From: an uncultured Geobacteraceae bacterium
Lineage (GTDB): Bacteria > Desulfobacterota > Desulfuromonadia > Geobacterales > Pseudopelobacteraceae
NCBI GenBank assembly: GCA_903939115.1
Contig: CAJAFV010000078.1
Span: 1-64,000 of the forward strand
Reading direction: 5' to 3'
DNA length: 64,000 bases
Position 1 is the first letter of the stretch. Each line of letters begins with the position of its first letter. A program made the translations under genes and the position numbers. Positions 9,326 to 19,112 of the stretch are shown in pieces. Under the pieces are notes generated by a model, which ran no database searches, had not been told where the DNA came from, and saw only the letters and a program-made list of their open reading frames with translations.

Positions 9326-12300
9326 ATGGTAACTCAGGTGACAAATTATGTTGGATCGGTCACTACCAATGCCTGCTGGATATCCATCTTGTGTCTGATA
9401 CTGACGTTTGTCGCAGGCACGGGTATCAATCTCATGTGGCGCAGAAAACAGGAAGTGTTCCTTCTCAATCACAACGAAGAAGAACGCCGCTTCAACAAAG
9501 AACAGGCCGAAGTATGTGAAAAGCTGCAGATGAGCGATGAACGGTTCAAAACTATTACTTCGTCAGCCCGGGACTCGATTATCATGCTCGACGAAAAAGG
9601 AAACATTTCGTACTGGAATGAAGCGGCTGAAAGGATGTTCGGGTACAGCACTGAAGAAATAATCGGGCATCATTTTCATACGATGATGGTTCCTGCTTCC
9701 TTAAGGGCAGCACATAATCAGGCTTTCCCGCTTTTTCAGCAGACCGGTCAGGGCTCTGCAATCGGTAAGACCGTCGAACTTTCTGGACTTCGCAAGGACG
9801 GCAGCGAGTTCCCGCTGGAGCTGTCACTTTCGTCAGTGCAGGTGAAAGATAATTGGCACTCTATTGGAATTGCACGTGACATCACCGACCGCAAGCGGGC
9901 GGAAGCGGATCTGGCATTCCAGAAAAACCAGTTGCAGGCGTTAATGAATCACATTCCAGACCTGATCTGGTTTAAAGATGTTGACGGTGATTATGTAAGT
10001 TGCAACAGAAAATTTGAACGATTTTTTGGGGCGAAAGAAGCTGACATCGTCGGCAAGACCGATTACGACTTTGTCAGCAAGGATCTGGCGGATTTTTTCC
10101 GCAATAATGACCAGATGGCCATGCAGTCGGGCAAGCCCAGCAGTAATGAGGAATGGCTTACATTCGCGGACGATGGTCATCAAGTCCTTGTTGAAACCAT
10201 CAAGACAGCGGTGTACGGCATGTATGGTGAGATGACCGGTGTGCTGGGCATTGCTCGCGACATCACTGAGCGCAATCAATTAAATACGTTCCTTAAATAT
10301 TCTCTGTCCCTGCTGAACGCGACCCTCGATTCAACGGTTGACGGCATCCTCGTGGTAGACCTGCACGGTCACATCACACGATGGAATCAAAAATTTGTGG
10401 AACTCTGGCACATCCCGGAGGAAATAATTGCCAAAAGATTGGACGAGCCGGTACTCAACCACGTTCTCTCGCAGTTGGCCCAACCTGCAGAGTTTATGGA
10501 CAAAATCACAGAGTTGTATGATCACCCGGAGAAAACAAGTACCGATACGCTCCTTTTTGCCGATGGCAGGGTTATTGAGCGTTATTCGCAACCGCAAAGA
10601 ATCGGCGATGATATTGCAGGCCGGGTCTGGTCCTTCCGCGATATTACCGCTAGCAAAATGGCAGAAAAAGAGATTATTACAGCACGTGATGCGGCCAATG
10701 TAGCCAACCTGGCAAAATCAGAGTTCCTGTCCAACATGAGCCATGAAATCCGCACGCCGCTCAGCGCTATCATCGGTTATTCAGAATTGACTCTTGGAAC
10801 CAAGCTGCAGCCACGCCAACATGATTATGCGCTGAAAATCCAATCGGCCGGTGCAATGCTGCTCAATATTGTTAACGACATCCTTGATTTTTCAAAGATT
10901 GAAGCCGGGCATCTGAAAATGGAACTGATTCCATTCAGACTGGATACCATTCTTGCCAACGTGATCAACACAGTCCAGCAAAAAGCTCTTGACAAAGGCC
11001 TGCACCTGCAGGTCGAGACTTTACCGGAAGCCGTCTCCAACCTTATCGGTGACCCGCAGCGGCTCGGTCAGATATTTATAAACCTGCTGAACAATGCCGT
11101 AAAATTTACGAAACAGGGGGAAATTGTCTTTAAAGCCGAGTTGCTTAAACGGGAGGACGACTGGTTGCAGCTTAAATTTTCCATACTCGACACCGGAATA
11201 GGTATTACAGATGAACAGATCAACAAACTCTTTCATGCTTTTACTCAGGCTGACAGCTCAACAACACGTCAGTTTGGCGGCACAGGATTGGGGCTGTCCA
11301 TTTCAAAACGGCTGGTCGAGTTAATGGGTGGAAAAATCTGGTGCGAGAGCACACCTGGACAGGGGAGCATCTTTTGTTTCACCGCCTGGTTCGGTATCGG
11401 TCAGGAAAGTGACATGCCCCATGCCGTTGGCGAAAACCCGGACGGGGAAGGTACGGGGCAGACCTTCGATTTTTCGGGTGCCCGCATCCTGCTGGTGGAA
11501 GACAACGTAACGAATCGGCAACTTGCGATCGAACTTCTCAAAGACACCGGTGCCGTGGTGGATGTCGCGGTCAACGGTAAAGAAGCCGTGACGATGATTA
11601 CCGGCGGTAGCACAGCGTATGACCTGGTCCTGATGGATATTCAAATGCCGGTTATGGATGGCTATGAGGCCACGAGGCTCATCAGATCGGACAGCCGCTT
11701 TACCTCACTGCCTATCATTGCCATGACCGCCCATGTCATGGAAGAAGAGCGGCAGAAAACCCTTGATGCCGGTATAAACGCACATATCACCAAGCCAATT
11801 CACGCCAGAACCATGTTTCAGACTATGCAATTTTTTCTCAGAGAGCAGAAGCCGACTGCGCAGCTGTGTGAAAAGCTTGAAGGCAACCATAGTAACGAGA
11901 CAGTTATACCGAAGATTTCCGGGTTTGATATCGTCGGGGCCCTGGATCGCCTTGACGGAAACAGGAAGCTGTACATCAGGTTGTTGAGTGCGTTTGCTGA
12001 GAATGAGTCGAATGCGGCAACGATAATTAAGGAAGCATTGGCATCTGGAGATACAAAAAGAGCTGGTCGCCACGCCCATACGATCAAAGCCTCTGCTGGC
12101 AGCATAGGCGCGGTGGGACTGGAGGCTTTGGCGCGGACCCTGGAACTCGCAATATTCTTCGATGCGTCGCCAATAGCCCTTAATGATGCCCTTGAGAGCT
12201 TTGCTGAAGAGATTACCCGAGTGGTGTCGGGGTTGACCAGCCATCTATCTGTCGCTCCACGAGTCGATGAAACTCTGAACGCCATAGTTGACAGGGAGGT

Positions 12301-12538
12301 CGTCACACCGATTTTCAGCAGACTGCTCTACTTTATAAATAGCATGGACGGCAAGGCGGAACGTTATCTGGACGATTATCACGAAGAACTGACAGGTTTA
12401 CCCATTCTTGATGTCGGGCAGATTAAGGAGTATCTGAATAAATTTGAATACGCAACAGCTCGTGATGCACTTCTGGCACTTTCAGCCAGGAACGGCATCA
12501 TTCTTTCACTTGATGGCTCAGAGATTTGCGAATTATGA
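9326..12538 (+). CDS. Hybrid sensor histidine kinase, paralogue without periplasmic sensor
   Basis: 1070 residues. A single membrane helix (about 14-35) corresponds to TM2 of the kinase at 3597; the periplasmic sensor is absent. Three PAS-type domains follow (about 60-190, 195-320, 325-440), then HisKA with His473 (MSHEIRTPL), HATPase, a receiver with Asp771 (LMDIQMPVMDG), HPt with His918 (AHTIKASAG) and the same C-terminal extension. The second and third PAS domains and the kinase core are strongly similar to the first copy, whereas the first PAS is different. GAGG stands 7-8 bases before the ATG. The start of the broken HD-GYP gene overlaps the stop by ATGA, exactly as in the first unit. 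Confidence 0.92.
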   Translation: MVTQVTNYVGSVTTNACWISILCLILTFVAGTGINLMWRRKQEVFLLNHNEEERRFNKEQAEVCEKLQMSDERFKTITSSARDSIIMLDEKGNISYWNEAAERMFGYSTEEIIGHHFHTMMVPASLRAAHNQAFPLFQQTGQGSAIGKTVELSGLRKDGSEFPLELSLSSVQVKDNWHSIGIARDITDRKRAEADLAFQKNQLQALMNHIPDLIWFKDVDGDYVSCNRKFERFFGAKEADIVGKTDYDFVSKDLADFFRNNDQMAMQSGKPSSNEEWLTFADDGHQVLVETIKTAVYGMYGEMTGVLGIARDITERNQLNTFLKYSLSLLNATLDSTVDGILVVDLHGHITRWNQKFVELWHIPEEIIAKRLDEPVLNHVLSQLAQPAEFMDKITELYDHPEKTSTDTLLFADGRVIERYSQPQRIGDDIAGRVWSFRDITASKMAEKEIITARDAANVANLAKSEFLSNMSHEIRTPLSAIIGYSELTLGTKLQPRQHDYALKIQSAGAMLLNIVNDILDFSKIEAGHLKMELIPFRLDTILANVINTVQQKALDKGLHLQVETLPEAVSNLIGDPQRLGQIFINLLNNAVKFTKQGEIVFKAELLKREDDWLQLKFSILDTGIGITDEQINKLFHAFTQADSSTTRQFGGTGLGLSISKRLVELMGGKIWCESTPGQGSIFCFTAWFGIGQESDMPHAVGENPDGEGTGQTFDFSGARILLVEDNVTNRQLAIELLKDTGAVVDVAVNGKEAVTMITGGSTAYDLVLMDIQMPVMDGYEATRLIRSDSRFTSLPIIAMTAHVMEEERQKTLDAGINAHITKPIHARTMFQTMQFFLREQKPTAQLCEKLEGNHSNETVIPKISGFDIVGALDRLDGNRKLYIRLLSAFAENESNAATIIKEALASGDTKRAGRHAHTIKASAGSIGAVGLEALARTLELAIFFDASPIALNDALESFAEEITRVVSGLTSHLSVAPRVDETLNAIVDREVVTPIFSRLLYFINSMDGKAERYLDDYHEELTGLPILDVGQIKEYLNKFEYATARDALLALSARNGIILSLDGSEICEL

Positions 12539-12876
12539 AAACTGCATCTACTCCTGCGAGCGTTCTGATTGTCGACGATATTCCACAAAACATCAGCCTG
12601 CTGAATGCAGCTCTGATGGGCGAATATACTATCAAGGTTACCTCCAGCGGACAGCAGGCTATTGATATCTGCCTCTCCATGCCGATCGTCATCATTCTCC
12701 TCGACGTTATGATGCCTGGAATAAAGGGAGCGAAATACCGCTTTGTGGGAGAATAGTGTCTGTTGCCGATATGTTTGACGCTCTTACCAGTGTACGCCCA
12801 TACAAAAGCGCCTGGTCGGTGGGAGAGGCGGTCACGGAAGTTGAGCTCTGCAGCGGGGGGCATTTTGACCCGCAGC
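12535..12876 (+). pseudogene. Broken REC-HD-GYP regulator (internal deletion)
   Basis: The first 60-odd codons match the receiver of the gene at 7628 (IVDDIPQNISLL; LLDVMMP). Right after MMP the sequence jumps to what corresponds to position 8434 of the intact copy (AAAGGGAGCGAAATACC), so about 0.62 kb is missing: the end of the receiver and most of the HD-GYP domain. The join shifts the frame and a TAG stops translation at 12754-12756. The C-terminal homology (DMFDALTSVRPYKSAWS, GGHFDPQ) continues in a different frame until about 12876. Neither the HD nor the GYP motif survives. A truncated receiver of 73 residues could still be made. Confidence 0.9.
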
Positions 12877-12948
12877 CTCACGACTTTAAAAACTGGGAGA
12901 GCACATTACACTTTCTATCAATTGCGAAGGAAGCGAAGGAGCAAAGTA

Positions 12949-14937
12949 ATGGCAAAAATTCTTCTTATTGACGATGACTTAAGAGTGTTGGACGTCATGA
13001 CCTCTTTTCTGGAAAGAGCCGGGCATGAGATTACAACTGCCGAAAACGGGTTGTGGGGTATCAGGCATCTGGAATCCCAGCCGTTTGACCTTGTTATTAC
13101 CGATATAATTATGCCTGAGCAGGACGGGTTCGGGGTTTTGATAAAGTTGTCAAGCATGGCACATCGCCCAAAAGTGATCGCGATGTCAGGAGGGTCAGTG
13201 TCTTTTGACCTAAACAATATACTACAGGAGTGTATATCTTTCTCTGCTGACAGGGTACTCCCAAAACCGGTCAATTTTGAGACACTGGCTGATACGGTAA
13301 GAGATCTTCTGAAAGATGAACAAATTATGGATCCAACCAAAATATTGATTATAGATGACGATGAAATGAACCGGGGGATTTTGCAACTCATGCTCTCAGA
13401 GCATTATAATACAATCCTGCTGGCTGAGAATGGATTGGAAGGTTTGGAACAGTTAGGCATTCATGACGATGTCGGCCTAATCCTTCTGGATCTGGGAATG
13501 CCGATAATGAACGGCTTGGAAATGCTCTCAATAGTAAAAAATTCACCAAGATCACGGGCAGTTTCGGTGATTGTAGCGTCTGGAGACAGGGATGCCGCAC
13601 TACGCTCGATGTCGTGCGGTGCTGACGATTTTGTTACAAAACCTTTCGATCCACTTGAAATTATCCTTAGAGTGAAAAACCTTATTCATAAAAAAGCATC
13701 TGAAGCCAAACTGATCGCTTTCTCAGAAGAACTGGAGAGAAAAAATAGAAAACTCAATTCGGCTCTTACATCGGCGGAAGAAGCTACCCGGGCAAAGAGT
13801 GATTTTCTCGCTACCATGAGTCATGATATCCGTACGCCAATTAGCGGCGTCATTGGCTTGGCCGACATGCTGCTGGATACCGATCTGACAGAAAATCAAC
13901 GTGAATATTCGAATTTAATCGGTAGAAGTGGTGCGAATTTGCTGGGGCTTATTAATGACATTCTTGATTTTTCCAAGATCGAGGCCGGAAAGTTGGAACT
14001 GGAGATAATCGACTTCGATTTGAAAGTTACTATAACGGAAATTGTTGCGTTGTTTGTCCATCAGATTACTAAATCAGGGTTAACTATCGATTACCGTATC
14101 GATCCAGCCATACCTGCCTCTCTGAGAGGAGATCCAGGAAGAATCCGACAGATATTCAATAACTTGATAGGTAATGCAATAAAGTTCACACAAAAAGGTC
14201 ACATTATCATCACTGCCAAACGTAACGTAGATCTGAATAATTTCGTCACAATTCTTTTTGAAGTCCAGGACACCGGCATTGGTATCCCACACGAACGTCA
14301 AGCTGCTGTATTTGACCCCTATATTCAGGCGGAAGGCTCCACTACCCGGAAATATGGCGGCACCGGATTGGGGCTCGCTATATGTAAACAGTTGGCCGAG
14401 TTGATGGTGGGCGAAATCGGAGTATCCAGTGAAGCGGGTAAAGGCACTACCTTCTGGTTTACCGCTCGATTTGAACAACAATTATCCGAGATGCTCTCTA
14501 CCCCGGCGGCCCAGGTGAAACAAATGGCTGACAGTCACGATGCCACTGTATCCCGTGCCAAAAGCAACAAGCGAATTCTACTGGCTGAAGACAACCCCGT
14601 TAATCAGAAAATTGCGGTACATACGCTGAGTAAGCTTGGTTACTCCTATGTTGATGTTGCTAATAACGGTAAAGAGGCTGTTCGGGCGCTGGAGTTGACT
14701 GAATATGCTCTGGTGCTGATGGACTGCATGATGCCTGAGATGGACGGCTTGCAGGCTACCGCCGAAATCCGTGATACGGATTCAGCCGTCCTCAACCATT
14801 TAGTACCGATAGTCGCAATGACCGCCAACGCAATGAAGGGTGACCGTGAGCAATGCCTGGAGGCGGGAATGAATGATTATCTGGCAAAACCGGTTAAAAA
14901 GCAGGAGCTTGCTGAGATAATGGATAGATGGCTATGA
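12949..14937 (+). CDS. REC-REC-HisKA-HATPase-REC hybrid histidine kinase
   Basis: 662 residues, no membrane helices. Receiver 1 (about 1-120) has acceptor Asp52 ([12 protein letters not shown]). Receiver 2 (about 125-245) has Asp181 ([11 protein letters not shown]). A short coiled linker leads to HisKA with His292 (MSHDIRTPI), the HATPase, then receiver 3 with Asp592 ([11 protein letters not shown]) and Lys in YLAKPV. The frame is open further upstream through the HD-GYP debris, but the ATG at 12949 is chosen because the receiver begins there (AKILLIDDD) and purine-rich GAAGGAAGCGAAGGAG precedes it. It receives signals from other kinases or through its own receivers rather than through a sensor domain of its own. 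Confidence 0.9.
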   Translation: MAKILLIDDDLRVLDVMTSFLERAGHEITTAENGLWGIRHLESQPFDLVITDIIMPEQDGFGVLIKLSSMAHRPKVIAMSGGSVSFDLNNILQECISFSADRVLPKPVNFETLADTVRDLLKDEQIMDPTKILIIDDDEMNRGILQLMLSEHYNTILLAENGLEGLEQLGIHDDVGLILLDLGMPIMNGLEMLSIVKNSPRSRAVSVIVASGDRDAALRSMSCGADDFVTKPFDPLEIILRVKNLIHKKASEAKLIAFSEELERKNRKLNSALTSAEEATRAKSDFLATMSHDIRTPISGVIGLADMLLDTDLTENQREYSNLIGRSGANLLGLINDILDFSKIEAGKLELEIIDFDLKVTITEIVALFVHQITKSGLTIDYRIDPAIPASLRGDPGRIRQIFNNLIGNAIKFTQKGHIIITAKRNVDLNNFVTILFEVQDTGIGIPHERQAAVFDPYIQAEGSTTRKYGGTGLGLAICKQLAELMVGEIGVSSEAGKGTTFWFTARFEQQLSEMLSTPAAQVKQMADSHDATVSRAKSNKRILLAEDNPVNQKIAVHTLSKLGYSYVDVANNGKEAVRALELTEYALVLMDCMMPEMDGLQATAEIRDTDSAVLNHLVPIVAMTANAMKGDREQCLEAGMNDYLAKPVKKQELAEIMDRWL

Positions 14938-14970
14938 GGGGCTGTATTCCAAAAGCCAAGGAGTTGACAG

Positions 14971-15438
14971 ATGTGGTTTCTTATTGTTGATGATCACCCT
15001 TTTATTCGCAAGGGTTTGATACATGTGCTGCATAATGGAATATCCGGCAGCGATCTGGTGATTGATGAGGCAGATTCATTTGATGCTGCCATGGAGTTGA
15101 TACGGGTTCATGAATATCAGCTTGTGACTGTAGATATCTCGTTGAATGGCAAAAGCGGCATTCAACTTCTCAAACAGATCAAAGTGGAGAAACCGCTGTT
15201 GCCGGTACTTATAATCAGTACGTACGGCGAGGATCAGTGTGCCATTGAAATATTGAAACTGGGTGCGGCAGGTTATATGTCCAAGCATACTGCGGCTGAA
15301 GAGATTATTCCCGCCATCCAACAGATCAGAAACTGCGGAAAGTACATTAGTCAAAAAGTTGCCCTCCTGCTGGCCGAAGCGAGCCATGAATCAGATACAA
15401 AGAACTGTCGTAACGGGTATAAAATCTTTTCAGAATAA
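14971..15438 (+). CDS. Truncated NarL-type regulator (receiver only, HTH lost)
   Basis: 155 residues. Residues 1-137 are a close paralogue of the receiver at 2664 and keep Asp7-Asp8, the acceptor Asp55 (VTVDISL) and Lys105. The resemblance extends upstream through the ribosome-binding region (GGAG-TYGACAG-ATG). After LLLAEA the similarity stops; about 18 unrelated residues follow before a TAA, and no helix-turn-helix remains. It may act as a phosphate sink or stand-alone receiver for the kinase at 1391, or be a decaying copy. It lies just upstream of the GGDEF-EAL gene. Confidence 0.8.
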   Translation: MWFLIVDDHPFIRKGLIHVLHNGISGSDLVIDEADSFDAAMELIRVHEYQLVTVDISLNGKSGIQLLKQIKVEKPLLPVLIISTYGEDQCAIEILKLGAAGYMSKHTAAEEIIPAIQQIRNCGKYISQKVALLLAEASHESDTKNCRNGYKIFSE

Positions 15439-15513
15439 GCTTTCTTGTTGGGCGATAATAGCCGGTTATATACGATTATTTTATTGCAAATGGTGTCTTC
15501 TGAGGTAGAAAAG

Positions 15514-18270
15514 TTGAATTTGCCAACTCATTTAAAAATGAAAAATCTGACCAGGCACGTCAGCAAATTTACTGTGATAGTAATAGGCGTATCCTTGCTG
15601 GTTGCCATCATTTATCTGGTGTTTACCCAGTACCGCTCCCAAGTTGCCCTTCAGCAGTCAACAATGAATCAGATCACATACGACAGTGAAAAGCGGGCAG
15701 CCGCACTCAGTTTCTTTTTTTCCGAACAGAAAGAAAATATTGTCGAGATTTCAAATAGTAGTGAACTTACAGCATATTTTTCTAACAAGAAACTTGGCAT
15801 GTCCATGGAATATGGTCTTCAAGAGAGTCTCCAGATTGTAAGCGATTTTTTTAATCGGATAAGTACGTTTAGAAAACTTGGTGAACAACCCCTTTTCGAT
15901 CGTATTATTTTTCTGGATGCAGCGGGTAAAATTTTGAGTGAAAGCCACTCTCCAAAGAATGAATGGAATTCAGAGAGAGATTGGCGGAAATTTCTTGCAC
16001 CTAATAGTTCCGAACCAGAATTCGTTTACAACAAAAATGACGCAGAACTTTACATCGTTTTATCGGCCCCCTGTATATACAAAGGTCAGTATCAGGGTCA
16101 GATATTAGCCTGGCTATCAATACCTAATATTTATGATTTTTTCATCGAAGGAGTGAGCCAAAACACCAGGTACCCGGATGCCTTGGTACTTGACAGAGAG
16201 TACCTTCATATCCCCTTGAAAGCCAGGTCGCTGCTTCATGCCGGCAACTCCTCCGTTCCGGAAAGCATACGTCCAGGCGAACCATATCCTTTCCAAATTT
16301 TTGACAACAAGGCCGCGGACAAAGCCTACGGAATACTGATTCCAGTCAAAAAAACGTTGTTTTCTCTGCTTACTTTTATTCCCCCAAAAGAACAATTTGA
16401 TTTTCAGTCACCGCGACAGTTGCTCTATAACGGCAGCGGGTTGGCACTGTTCATAATATCCGGTTTCATCTACCTGATGCGACTTAACACACGAAATACT
16501 CAATTGAGCGTACATCTACAGGAAACAATCCGCCACGAGCAGGATCTTGACGAGAAGAACAGGCAACTCGAATCGGAGATCCATGAGCGTCAGATTGCTG
16601 AAGCACATATACGCAAGCTTTCCCATGGCATTGAAAACAGCGCAACTGCAGTTTTTATAACCGATCTCTCCGGTTGCATCGAGTATGTCAACGCCAAGTT
16701 TACTGCAGTCACAGGTTTTTCATCACAGGAGGCCGTTGGCCAAAATCCCCGTATACTTAAATCTGGATTGGAGCAACTTGAAGTGTATAACAATCTTTGG
16801 CAGACGATACTAAGGGGCGATATTTGGCATGGTGAGCTCCAAAACCGTCGAAAAAACGGGGAGGTATACTGGTCGGTCTCTTCAATTTCGCCACTGAGAA
16901 ATGCAGAGGGAGAAATATCGAATTTTATTGCCAATGTTGAAGATGCTACTGATCGCAAGAATGACGAAGCTACCATCGAGAGACTGGCCTACTACGACCC
17001 ACTGACATGCCTGCCCAATCGTCGCCTGTTGCAGGACAGACTTGCGTTTTCATTGAAACGAAGTCATCGCACCGGCAGCAACATAGCTTTACTGTACCTT
17101 GACCTTGACAGGTTTAAATATGTCAACGACAGCATGGGTCATCATGCCGGAGATTTGTTGCTGAAAGAAATGGCTCTGCGATTTACTGAACTGTTGCGCA
17201 ATGATGATATGGTCTGCAGGCTTGGCGGAGACGAATTTGCAATCATCCTCCACGATATCGGGCGGAATGAATATGTTGCCCAGGTCGCTGATAAACTGAT
17301 TAGGGCTGCCGGTACCCCAATGATTATCGATAATTCCGAAGTGGTTGTCACCGTCAGTGTCGGAATTGCCCAATATCCAAAAGACGGGGACAACAGCGAT
17401 ACCCTGGCGAAAAACGCTGATATTGCCCTGTATCATGCCAAATCTGAAGGGAAAAATACCTATCGTTTTTACGACAACGAACTGTACCGGGCCACCAGTG
17501 ACCGGTTACGCATGGAAGGAGCGCTCCGTCATGCCTTGGATAAACACGAATTTACCCTCTGTTATCAGCCAAAGATAAGCATAACCCAAGGTAAAACCGT
17601 TGGGGTAGAAGCCTTGCTGCGATGGCACAATGATGAATATGGTTCGGTATCTCCTTCTCGCTTTATACCGTTGGCAGAAGAAACAAAGCTGATCATTCCG
17701 ATAGGAGAGTGGGTATTGCGAACCGCCTGTTCGCAGCAGGTCGCCTGGCATCAGCAAGGGTTGGAGTTGACAATGGCGGTCAATCTGTCTGCCGTACAAT
17801 TTAGCTCCCCAAATCTCATAGAACGGATCGCTGAAATTATTGATGAAACTGGTATTGAGCCAGGTTCACTTGAGCTTGAACTTACTGAAAGCGCGCTGGT
17901 CAACAGTCCGGATGAGGCCACCCATATACTCCAGCAGATGCGCAACCTTGGAGTGAGTGTATCCATCGACGATTTTGGCACCGGTTATTCATCGCTCAGC
18001 TATCTGAAGAATTTCCCGGTCAATGTGCTGAAAATAGACCGTACATTTGTACGCGACTTGGCCAATAATTCCGGCGATCGTGCAATTGCCCGCTCAATTG
18101 TTGACCTGGCAGTAAACCTCGGAATGAAAACCGTCGCCGAAGGTGTTGAAACAAACGAACAATCAAGAATTCTATCCGAAATTGGCTGTGATTTTCTGCA
18201 AGGTTTTTTGTTTTCACGACCTGTCACCGCTGAACAGATTCCTGCAACCATCAGAGATATGTTCAAATAA
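15514..18270 (+). CDS. Membrane PAS-GGDEF-EAL protein (c-di-GMP turnover)
   Basis: About 918 residues. An N-terminal helix, a periplasmic sensor of about 270 residues (probably Cache-like) and a second helix precede a coiled linker, one PAS domain, a GGDEF and an EAL domain. The cyclase site is intact (CRLGGDEFAIIL) and is preceded by an RxxD inhibitory site (RNDD five residues before GGDEF). The phosphodiesterase site is also intact: EALLRW, ELTESALV, DDFGTGYSSL, KIDRTFV and EGVET. Which activity dominates cannot be read from sequence. Start: TTG at 15514 is preferred because GAGGT stands 7-8 bases upstream; other options are TTG 15445, ATG 15490 and ATG 15538. Confidence 0.9.
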   Translation: MNLPTHLKMKNLTRHVSKFTVIVIGVSLLVAIIYLVFTQYRSQVALQQSTMNQITYDSEKRAAALSFFFSEQKENIVEISNSSELTAYFSNKKLGMSMEYGLQESLQIVSDFFNRISTFRKLGEQPLFDRIIFLDAAGKILSESHSPKNEWNSERDWRKFLAPNSSEPEFVYNKNDAELYIVLSAPCIYKGQYQGQILAWLSIPNIYDFFIEGVSQNTRYPDALVLDREYLHIPLKARSLLHAGNSSVPESIRPGEPYPFQIFDNKAADKAYGILIPVKKTLFSLLTFIPPKEQFDFQSPRQLLYNGSGLALFIISGFIYLMRLNTRNTQLSVHLQETIRHEQDLDEKNRQLESEIHERQIAEAHIRKLSHGIENSATAVFITDLSGCIEYVNAKFTAVTGFSSQEAVGQNPRILKSGLEQLEVYNNLWQTILRGDIWHGELQNRRKNGEVYWSVSSISPLRNAEGEISNFIANVEDATDRKNDEATIERLAYYDPLTCLPNRRLLQDRLAFSLKRSHRTGSNIALLYLDLDRFKYVNDSMGHHAGDLLLKEMALRFTELLRNDDMVCRLGGDEFAIILHDIGRNEYVAQVADKLIRAAGTPMIIDNSEVVVTVSVGIAQYPKDGDNSDTLAKNADIALYHAKSEGKNTYRFYDNELYRATSDRLRMEGALRHALDKHEFTLCYQPKISITQGKTVGVEALLRWHNDEYGSVSPSRFIPLAEETKLIIPIGEWVLRTACSQQVAWHQQGLELTMAVNLSAVQFSSPNLIERIAEIIDETGIEPGSLELELTESALVNSPDEATHILQQMRNLGVSVSIDDFGTGYSSLSYLKNFPVNVLKIDRTFVRDLANNSGDRAIARSIVDLAVNLGMKTVAEGVETNEQSRILSEIGCDFLQGFLFSRPVTAEQIPATIRDMFK

Positions 18271-18482
18271 TGGGTGATTAAACCGAGTGTCCCCACCACA
18301 TTCTCACAGCAGGAAATCCTCATCTCACATGTTTCAGGTGGAAAGATATCCTGCAGACAGACCTGAAAATGTCTTGCTGGCCTTTTCTGTGTGCCAAGCA
18401 TGTCGATTTTTGGTGGTAAGCCCGCCCCAATTCTGGTAACTGTTACCTGTAAATTGTACTGAATAGTGAAGAGGAGTAATGG

Positions 18483-19064
18483 ATGGAAGAGGCAATTACT
18501 TTTTGGCTCGACAACAAAATATGTTCCGGCTTTAAAATTGCCGAAATCGGTAGCCAGACCCTGGTATCGTACCGCGACAAATACTACATCATTGTCGGCG
18601 GTGCGGCGCAGATGAAAGGGGTAAGGCCGCTGCACTATTCGAAAACATCGATGCCGCTGCTCTGGAAGAAGGCGATGAAGGGGATACTGCCGCCTCCGGT
18701 TGCCGTTATTGAATATGCAGAAGACGAATTTCTTCCGGTTACTACTTCGACAAAAAAGGAGCGAAAACCTATGCAGAAAGAGAGTACCGTTTCAGAGTTT
18801 TCCGATGAGCAACCAGTGCCAGTAAAACCTGTTGTACCTGTTGCAGCAAAAAAGTCCGCAGCGGCAGAAGTCAAGCCGGTAAAAATCATTCAGGCGGTTG
18901 TCGCGACTACGTGTCCATACTGTAGCCACAAACAGGATCTGCCTTTTGAAAAAGGGAAGAACGGCAAGCCGTTCTTCGTCGTCTGCGTCAGATGCAGCAC
19001 AGAGTTTGCCGTGCGCTTTGTGCCGGTTACGATGTATCAGGCACAGGTCGCCGCGTTTAAATAG
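18483..19064 (+). CDS. Conserved hypothetical protein with C-terminal zinc-ribbon
   Basis: 193 residues, not recognised as a named family. The N-terminal 70 residues form a small globular domain (EEAITFWLDNKICSGFKIAE). A low-complexity Lys/Val/Ala/Pro linker (about 85-135) leads to a C-terminal pair of CxxC motifs, CPYC and CVRC, spaced like a zinc-ribbon. GAGGAG (18472-18477) lies about five bases before the start. The 212 bases between it and the GGDEF-EAL gene show no gene and only a short imperfect palindrome (GGTAACTGTTACC). The linker plus zinc-ribbon suggests binding to nucleic acid or protein, but this is inference only. Confidence 0.7.
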   Translation: MEEAITFWLDNKICSGFKIAEIGSQTLVSYRDKYYIIVGGAAQMKGVRPLHYSKTSMPLLWKKAMKGILPPPVAVIEYAEDEFLPVTTSTKKERKPMQKESTVSEFSDEQPVPVKPVVPVAAKKSAAAEVKPVKIIQAVVATTCPYCSHKQDLPFEKGKNGKPFFVVCVRCSTEFAVRFVPVTMYQAQVAAFK

Positions 19065-19112
19065 CACCAATTTGAGAAACAGACTGCACCACATTCCGGG
19101 AGACACTTCAAG

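Noticed and set aside
12763-12948. N-terminal extension of the REC-REC-kinase-REC protein
   Set aside because: The upstream codons are out-of-frame HD-GYP debris; the receiver starts at 12949 with its own ribosome site.
18000-18635. Open frame of 211 codons on the minus strand over the EAL end and the next gene
   Set aside because: It crosses two plus-strand genes with good starts and known domains; no homology pattern is seen in it.
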